From assembly GCA_026874595.1 (NCBI GenBank), contig CM049308.1, positions 18,350,001 through 18,414,000 on the forward strand: a DNA stretch of 64,000 bases, read 5' to 3'. The notes under the pieces are model-generated. The model saw nothing but the letters and a program-made list of their open reading frames with translations. It was not told where the DNA came from and searched no databases. This document shows, piece by piece, positions 58,701-64,000 of this stretch (position 1 is the first letter of the stretch; the number at the start of each line of letters is the position of its first letter). The translations under genes were made by a program, and so were the position numbers. This stretch comes from Sipunculus nudus. Its lineage: Eukaryota > Annelida > Sipuncula > Golfingiida > Sipunculidae.

Positions 58701-61016
58701 AAGGGTATTGCATATGGCACAGAGAAAACACTCTTTGTAATGCGTACGACAGATGAAGTACCGGCTAGTTCTGATGTGTCCCAGCATGTCCACGATTCAT
58801 ACACAAAAGTTTATTTTATCGGCGAGAAGGTGTATCAGTCCTGGGAATGTCATTTAGAACATTCATTAAAACATGAGACCTTTATCCCAGCTCCTATAAC
58901 AATCAACAGTCGATTGTTTGTTGAGCCTTCCACATCGGAGATATGGTTCATTGTGGATTTTGTCTCCGCAGAACCAGATCAGTCAACCATAGACCTATTG
59001 AATGATGCTGTTAATAAAATGCAGTGCAAAAATAAAGTGTCCTTAAAGTTTGTAATCACTCAGACTTCAAAGAGATACCTGCTTGAACGGCTTGAAAGCA
59101 CCAGCCTTGCATTCCGGTACAGCGTTGAGGAATTTTGTACGAAAGAAGATGCTGCAAAACTGTTCAGAAATTCAGTTTGGCTGTTTCTTAACAAAGAACT
59201 TGACTTTAGTTGGTTGCGCTATCAGCCTCTCCTCCGTGGGATCCCACAAATAATATCCACGGAAACGAAGTTGTACGGTTTGATTAGAACCCTTCCACCA
59301 GTCATCCTTGAAGACATCGAATGGAAGGGGACAGACGCCCTTGGCCTCGCAGCGCTCATGAACAAATGTGTCCGAGACCCTGAAAAGACATACGCATCAT
59401 CCAGGCTTTTGACAGAATCTTTCTTTGTCTGTCCGGTGGTGGTCGAGTCGCATGCTAAACTCTTACACAGCTGTTTCCGTAAGTCATATGAAGTTATCAG
59501 TTAACTTGTCTAGAAGTAACAAGGGGAGAAGCTAATAAAGCAAAAAAGACAGGCATTATATCACCTAAATTTATAAATAAATCCAATCAATAGCTGATAA
59601 GAATCATTACAACAAATGCATGAAACAACCAAACAGTATTTCACATGTTGCTATAGAACTATGTAAAACCAAAATAAATACCGATTATGTTCTATGTGTG
59701 TGGGCTGTATCGAATAATGTCTTGTCTTGATATTACATAACATGTTGCTATATGTTTAATGGAACAGATTGATGTGTTGATGCTTAACCCCATATGTTTT
59801 TTTATCTTTTTTTTAGGCGAAGACGTTATTGCTCTGCAACGAAACATAACACGAGCAACCGAAGATCTGTTCAGACAGAGGAATGATACCCCATCACTTA
59901 TTCAAGAAATTCTGAATAACGACAACGAATACCAGACGGAGACGAGAATCCCCTCTGATGTGCTGGGACTTCTAAATGCAAAGGTAACTGGACCACATGT
60001 CAGCTGCTGCACAAGCTAATACAGAAGAGACTTCAGGACTACATGACTAATTGATGAAGATACAGGCGGCATTGCATACCAAATCGAGTCATATGTATGC
60101 ATACATATATAACTTTGCCAGACTTTGGCAGGTATTTTTCATCAAGCTGCTCCAACGCTTGCACCATTGCAACCTACATTTTAAATGTTTGTACACCATG
60201 GTAGGGGATAATCATACCCTACATCGTCGGCGCTTCATCTTTGCTGCAATGGCATTGCTATATGAATCCCCAACCCATTCTAAAATTATATATGTTTTAT
60301 CTTGAGAAATATTGCAGCAATTGGCATGAAATGTTTATTGAAGGTTAGTACTTGTATCATGAGAGAATGACCGAGAGATCAGTTTCTGACCAATCTATAA
60401 ATCCAGTATGACATTCCTTTACTTAATTTTCTCAAGACCAATTCTATCATCTGCCGTGAATTATTTCTAAAAAGTTGGTACCCAGGCAAGAATGTGTGCT
60501 ATCGAATTCAGAGTTAGCAAATATACGACATGCCTTCCAAGTAGCCATATCTTTCACGTGCTCAGAACCGTGCATGGCTTAGTGGACTCCGACTGAGGAC
60601 TTTTATATTTATAAAAGTCTGATTCTTATTCAGTTAATTCTCCTGAATTAGTTTTCCTACATACATAAACCTTGCTCATGGTCCAGATGGTTCTTGCATA
60701 TCCTTTCAGTTTCTTTGTTTGTACAAAACCAGCCTTGGAAAAGTTCTGATTAAAAATAAGCAGGATTAGTCCATATATGCGTAAAATAAGTAATTTCTCC
60801 GTAATGAAATCTAAATATAACAATCGTAAAGTGTTTGTGTTTAACCAGACAACTGAGCGTAATTTCTGGTTCGTGTTAGGTCAGGACTTTCCTAATTTTC
60901 TACATAACTGTTTCTCTCTTTTTCAGCAAAGGGGAAGGGGATGGTCAATGAATTCGTTCCCCGTTATTCAGAGAATAATATTTTATATTGCAGATGAAAT
61001 ATATAGTAATAATTAG
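49643..61016 (+). CDS. Membrane-anchored CARD protein with GT-B glycosyltransferase-like domain (seven-exon gene)
   Basis: Seven exons join with no phase conflict (junction phases 2, 2, 0, 0, 1, 0) into 585 codons plus stop. Order: a transmembrane segment (residues 2-21) with basic stop-transfer RRQR; a polar linker (30-75); a CARD (about 76-163); a lysine-rich hinge (KRKK, 169-172); a GT-B-like domain (about 174-530); a C-terminal tail to 585. CARDs signal by homotypic assembly in immunity and cell death. CARD or death-domain fusions to GT-B domains are, as I recall, present in molluscs and other invertebrates with no known function. With an N-terminal anchor the CARD and GT parts should face the cytosol (inference). 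The exon 1 ATG has A at -3, but the exon opens with an acceptor, so a 5' UTR exon or further coding exons lie upstream. Two other CARD second exons lie at 7.1 kb (broken) and 35.2 kb (minus). Confidence 0.75.
50660..51885 (+). repeat. Tandem array with GGTGGCGCCACC boxes (~140 bp, dimer ~275 bp)
   Basis: Boxes lie at about 51,310, 51,437, 51,590, 51,713 and 51,859, plus a GTGGCGCC at 50,670. Between them recur GTATTGGGCTGAAATTGTGC, ATGTCCATAGATCTTGGAT and ATTTTTGTGTGG. The segment 50,820-51,300 (starting AAAGGGACATAATCAGGAGC) looks inserted into the array. Confidence 0.7.
52060..52262 (-). repeat. tRNA-derived SINE
   Basis: Minus strand: near-perfect A-box GTGGCTCAGTGGTAGAGG (52,254-52,237) and B-box AGTTCGAATCTCA (52,213-52,201). 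The body carries the reverse of CACCCTGGGTGGGGCCGACC. It is the best preserved SINE here and the same family as 32.86-33.05 kb. Confidence 0.75.
52681..52740 (+). CDS. CARD-GT gene exon 2: linker
   Basis: This 60-base exon encodes KTGDADIKGANGGEHNAQE with both end codons split, in phase with exons 1 and 3. Donor GAGAG|GTATCT. Two acceptors six bases apart, TTTTTCAG (ending 52,674) and TGTCAG (ending 52,680), both keep the frame and differ by two residues (V-S). The upstream one has the better pyrimidine tract. Confidence 0.65.
52834..53107 (+). repeat. Compact complete CCGT-family repeat
   Basis: Start TTAGCTCAACTGAACATAGG, then CATCACCCTTTGTCCGTCGTC, GGTGGCGCCA (53,019), and end CAACTCAGCTGAGCGTCATG then ACCACTTG. 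At ~275 bp it defines both ends of the family. Confidence 0.7.
53303..53471 (+). CDS. CARD-GT gene exon 3: first half of CARD
   Basis: Acceptor GTGTTTTAG, donor AAG|GTAAGG. Residues 61-116 in the model: NIRRTNRSGAEEDTHN linker, then LIRRRRPYLVDRIDVNNTHL, LDLLVSSGVLAQSQLDAIK. The pattern R..L...(I/L)..LLD.L...GVL....(Y/L)..I is helix 1-3 of a CARD. Ends in phase 0 exactly where exon 4 starts. Confidence 0.8.
53600..55000 (+). repeat. Intronic repeat units shared with 5.6-6.7 kb
   Basis: Three diverged units with CAGACAGAC, GACACAAGCTTGAGACC, AGCGCCCCCTAGCGGCC (54,058) and GGCGGCCCCTTGCGGC (54,382). They correspond to the block left of the broken CARD exon. A short direct repeat ACGAGATATTG is at 54,520-54,542. 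Confidence 0.65.
56400..56540 (+). CDS. CARD-GT gene exon 4: second half of CARD
   Basis: Acceptor TTATTGCAG, donor TGG|GTATGT; 47 codons, phase 0 at both ends. Encodes AEGPSNRQRVSCLLDHLTRL, PPDSWTDFIRGLEQSNNNHV and AEHIKEW. This is the usual C-terminal CARD half: (T/S)..R...LLD.L..(R/K)...W..F...L......H.(A/L)..(I/L). Two paralogous copies (7,059 and 35,191) show how conserved QRVSCLLDH and DSW are. Confidence 0.85.
56775..57765 (-). repeat. 0.95-kb repeat family, copy B
   Basis: Lies in the intron between CARD and GT-like exons, inverted relative to copy A (36,050-37,000). Its inner end has two palindromes CCGGTATACCGG (57,734-57,745; 57,749-57,760). Confidence 0.75.
57845..57960 (+). repeat. 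58-bp direct tandem duplication
   Basis: CTCTGGATAATTCC.GTATCC...CATGATAC(A)(A/G)CTCGAGTCAATG occurs at 57,845 and 57,903, about six differences. Confidence 0.85.
58467..59478 (+). CDS. CARD-GT gene exon 5: GT-B glycosyltransferase-like domain
   Basis: Acceptor TTGTTTTGCAG, donor TTCC|GTAAGT; 337 codons plus one base (residues 164-500). The N-terminal Rossmann half begins PSFLFIMQSPKIADTGSDFI (174-193) and includes KVYFIGEKVYQSW. The C-terminal half begins EIWFIVDF (about 321-328), with SLKFVIT, then the run KEDAAKLFRNSVWLFLNKEL and PLLRGIPQIIS (417-427), which parallels the LA.LF..SD(V)F..PS.xE.F(G).....EA...G.P....S segment of GT4-like enzymes. The second Glu of the E-x7-E motif appears to be Gln (YQPLL), and the first is uncertain, so catalysis is doubtful. 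One very large exon beside small CARD exons suggests domain fusion by exon joining. Confidence 0.7.
59817..59983 (+). CDS. CARD-GT gene exon 6: C-terminal helices
   Basis: Acceptor TTTTTTTTAG, donor AAG|GTAACT; 55 codons plus two bases completing Arg. Encodes EDVIALQRNITRATEDLFRQ, then RNDTPSLIQEILNNDNEYQT and PSDVLGLLNAK. Helical, probably the end of the GT-B domain and a trailing segment. No known motif. Confidence 0.7.
60927..61016 (+). CDS. CARD-GT gene exon 7: terminal coding exon
   Basis: A strong acceptor (TTCTCTCTTTTTCAG) opens a phase-0 frame of 29 codons (QRGRGWSMNSFPVIQRIIFY, then IADEIYSNN) ended by TAG at 61,014-61,016. It fits the phase of exon 6. The short basic/aromatic tail matches no family I know. 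An alternative terminal exon cannot be excluded, because reading through exon 6 would also stop at TAA (60,017-60,019). Confidence 0.55.
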   Translation, partial: QRGRGWSMNSFPVIQRIIFYIADEIYSNN

Positions 61017-61149
61017 AATTACCGACTTAGATTCAAAATCTCAGTTTACTATGAAATATTATATATCTAGACCTTGTTTAGAAGTAACCTACACGGGAAA
61101 CCTTATATGCTTAATTGTAATATATTTTAAATGTGTCACATAGAAAATA

Positions 61150-61192
<43 letters not shown>
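61150..61192. repeat. (TA)n microsatellite in 3' UTR region
   Basis: TA/TATACA run about 135 bases after the proposed stop codon. Confidence 0.9.
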
Positions 61193-61196
<4 letters not shown>

Positions 61197-61278
61197 AAAA
61201 GATGTACACATTTTGATTACTCTCCCACTCCGAGTCATTCCGCACTGAAATTTTAAATTTTGTTTTAAATATATGTTG

Positions 61279-61284
61279 AATAAA
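61279..61284 (+). terminator. Possible poly-A signal of the CARD-GT gene
   Basis: AATAAA about 265 bases after the stop. AT-rich surroundings make such hexamers common, so this is only plausible. Confidence 0.35.
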
Positions 61285-62925
61285 AATTTAAAATTTCAGT
61301 TTTAGTGTTAATAGAAACATGAAAAAGGAAAAACAGAAAAAAATAGATAAATATAAGTCCATTAAAAAAAAGAAATATTGTTACTGGGGGCTTAAAATAG
61401 TGTACTATTACTAGTGTGTAATATTTTTTAATTGTACAAAATCATGTGAAAATGAATGAAAACTTTAAACATATGTAAACCATCAGAAAGATCAGGGTAC
61501 AAAGTTTAAAATAATGTATACTTTATGGGGCTGATATACTTAAAGCACTTTAAAGCATAAATTTAATTTAGATATAGTGATTAAAAATTATGATTACATA
61601 AAGATAAACTGATGGCACTGCTTAAGGATCATAAATGAATTAAGCTTAACACTTTTTAACATTGTGAAGTCTCATGGGCTGAGAAGAATTACTGTCTAAC
61701 TCCACTCACTACTCCTCCCTCTGAGCTATTGGACCCTGTTCACATCTTCCAAAATAATGCAATTTTATTCACACTGGATCCAGTACTTACCAAGGTAGAT
61801 ATACGTGTTCTATCTACATATTTTAGGACAGAGTCAGATAGATGTAGAAACTGTTGAAACGTGTTCAGGGTCGAAACACAGTTGGCTAAACTGTATCAAA
61901 ACAGCAACATAATATTCAATTTACAAAAAAAGGCCTCTTCCTATTTCTTTCTGGGGAAACAGATTATACCTATGTATAAAAGCTGATGTAAAATAATTAT
62001 ATTACCTTACCCGTTGAGAAATACCACCAGCCTGCATTTGGAGGGATTCTATAGCGCCTGTTTGTTTTCGCTTGGAGTCGATTTATTTGCAATGCTTCCA
62101 ACCTGGGCGTGCAAGGGCCAAACGTGCAGCCCTGCTGCCACAATTTATTTTGTTATTGTAAATATGCTTAGAGCTGACCGTGTATATATGATCATTTTCA
62201 TAATTGCAAAAAGCTGCTCCTTTTTGTAGATGTTATATGCTATGAGACCCTGTACATAGGCCCCATGTAAATGACGTACTGCAATGCGCGGCATATCAAG
62301 TGAGTATATATTTGACAATGGCGGAGATATTGTGGGAATTCTGATGATATTGATGCTTTACTTATCCACTGTACCTGAAACGGTAGCACATTTTTTTACT
62401 CCGGCACTATATCTTTTCCAAAAATGCGTAGTCCGTATCCGTAGTCGGTATCCGGAGTGCGCATGCGTAGTCCGCAAAAATCGCTTTGAAGACCTTTTAA
62501 CTGGGTCGTTTCATTTTATCCGCATGCGTAGTCCGTATCCGCACGCTCCCGGGACGATTGAAGCGCACTACGCATACCAATCGCCTTGTCAATTTCAGGT
62601 TTAGCATAGAGTTTTCCCATTCAGGCTATGCTCTATGCACAATCTATATTTCCAATTGGTATAAATGTCATTTCTGGAATGTCATATCACTCTTTCGGAA
62701 ACCAAACATATTGCACTTAATGATATTCTGGGACACATGTAATGGTAACTGCTATGAAAATTCCGTGGCAACAAAAAACGTGTGATGAAAATTGTGGATT
62801 TCAACCTTTTTAGTATTATCAGGTGCGGATCGCATATATGAAGGTATAATTACTTTAAATAAATTCTTGTACTATATGCAAAATCAAGTTCTGTATGTGA
62901 AGGGATGCTATACAAGAATAATAAG
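61285..62925. other. No gene seen; short CGTAGTCCG repeats
   Basis: At 62,426-62,550 the phrases GCGTAGTCCGTATCCG and GCATGCGTAGTCCG recur two to three times. The ATG frame there (62,284-62,604) lacks known motifs. Confidence 0.45.
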
Positions 62926-62928
62926 AAT

Positions 62929-62929
62929 A

Positions 62930-62983
<54 letters not shown>
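62929..62983. repeat. (TA)n microsatellite
   Basis: About 27 TA dinucleotides. Confidence 0.95.
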
Positions 62984-62985
<2 letters not shown>

Positions 62986-63769
62986 TGTAATGCAATAACT
63001 GTATATTTGTGAGATATTATAATCTTGTTTATTTTTTTTATCCTTATTATAAAAAGCATCTTGACACTGACATCATAAATAAGCTTTTGGAAGCTTTTTT
63101 TATTTCATTTATATTACCATTCTGTGGAAACACTAAATGTGATGCCATCTTTATTTTTACACACAGACATTACAAATAGCGATACGGTAAATTAAATATA
63201 TTAACAACCGCCAATCCAAATAGTATAATACTTTTCATCTCTGCTTATGTACAGTATAACATTATTTATAAAAAAAAAAAAAAAAAAATCCCCCCCCCAA
63301 GTGTTATTCAGTTTTAGATAAATTTTAGTTAAGTTTTATCATGATGAAATCACACTTACCCCATATTGTTAGTGACACCGGCATATATACTGTGTACCTT
63401 AGACAGATGATGCTTCGTGCTATCATTTCTGCTACGTTATTTGTAGGATTACTTGTTAAGATAGTAAAGGATTTACTATTGATCTGCAGTTTAGGCTTTA
63501 AAGGTATACATCATACGGTTACTGATATACATTTGATATTTATTAATACAAAAATGTAATTGAATGACCAACTGGCCGTCATGCGCAGGTGATGCGTTTG
63601 GATAATTCAAGAGTGTACCAATATCAAGCCTAAGGGGTCCACAATGCATGCATGATATTTTTGTAATAATAATATAGTTTGAATAATTTGTGTTCGTAAT
63701 ACATTTTCTTCCAACAGTAGTCTTGTTAATTGTGAATGGTGTATGATGTTGGTATTAATTTCATTTCAG

Positions 63770-63827
<58 letters not shown>

Positions 63828-64000
63828 TTACATCCGCCGGCACACGGGACTATGCATCCGGGGTGCCGAACCACTTTGCTGTCAGTTTAAACAAAATGTT
63901 ACAACATGCCTCTGGTGCGGTCCTGGTCTGGTATCATTTTGCTGGTGAGGTGAACATGGCTACGATGAAATGGTCTTAATGTCATAAAAGGCCGATGAAG
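62984..64000. other. No gene seen; includes A-run/C-run and (TA)n
   Basis: A-run then C-run at 63,270-63,298 and a TA run at 63,774-63,818. After it, a GC-richer stretch (63,830-64,000) with an open frame continues to the window end, but no family is recognised. Confidence 0.45.

Noticed and set aside
59984-60019. Gene end by read-through of exon 6 to TAA at 60,017
   Set aside because: A good donor (AAG|GTAACT) and an in-phase terminal exon with strong acceptor at 60,927 fit better, though an alternative isoform is possible.

Overview
The window looks like nuclear DNA of a marine invertebrate, most likely a bivalve or another mollusc. It is AT-rich, its coding is split into short exons with GT..AG borders, and it is full of diverged interspersed repeats: CCGT-rich repeats, tRNA-derived SINEs, TA, CT and poly-C tracts, Ty3/gypsy DNA and small DNA transposons. 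Almost all long open frames are chance frames in repeats. The gene models below were built by hand from splice sites and reading phase; there is no transcript support.

Bases 1-5041 are the 3' part of a decayed Ty3/gypsy-type retrotransposon with a 3' LTR of about 1.1 kb. Its integrase lies upstream of its reverse transcriptase. Bases 5.6-7.25 kb are a partial duplicate of the CARD gene found at 49.6-61.0 kb, including a broken CARD exon. From 9.65 to 28.4 kb, five small plus-strand exons (four of them in perfect phase) fit a shootin-1-like, proline-rich coiled-coil protein. Its introns hold a 2.1-kb terminal-inverted-repeat element carrying heat-shock elements plus a TATA box, a small hAT-like MITE with an 8-bp target duplication, and arrays of repeats.

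From 29.9 to 49 kb there is mostly repeat DNA: a ~156-bp tandem array, SINEs, two opposed solo LTRs, copies of a ~0.95-kb repeat, and a tandem array of nuclear-receptor-like AGGTCA half-sites. On the minus strand at 35.2-35.3 kb sits an orphan CARD exon, open through all 47 codons but with a mutated splice donor.

The main gene occupies 49,643-61,016 (+). Seven exons join in phase into a ~585-residue protein: an N-terminal membrane segment, a basic linker, a two-exon CARD, and a large GT-B glycosyltransferase-like domain in which the usual second catalytic glutamate seems to be lost. CARDs act in innate immune and cell-death signalling by homotypic assembly. A membrane-tethered CARD fused to a glycosyltransferase-like (possibly pseudoenzyme) module, with two further copies of its CARD exon nearby, is the best candidate here for an undescribed immune system.
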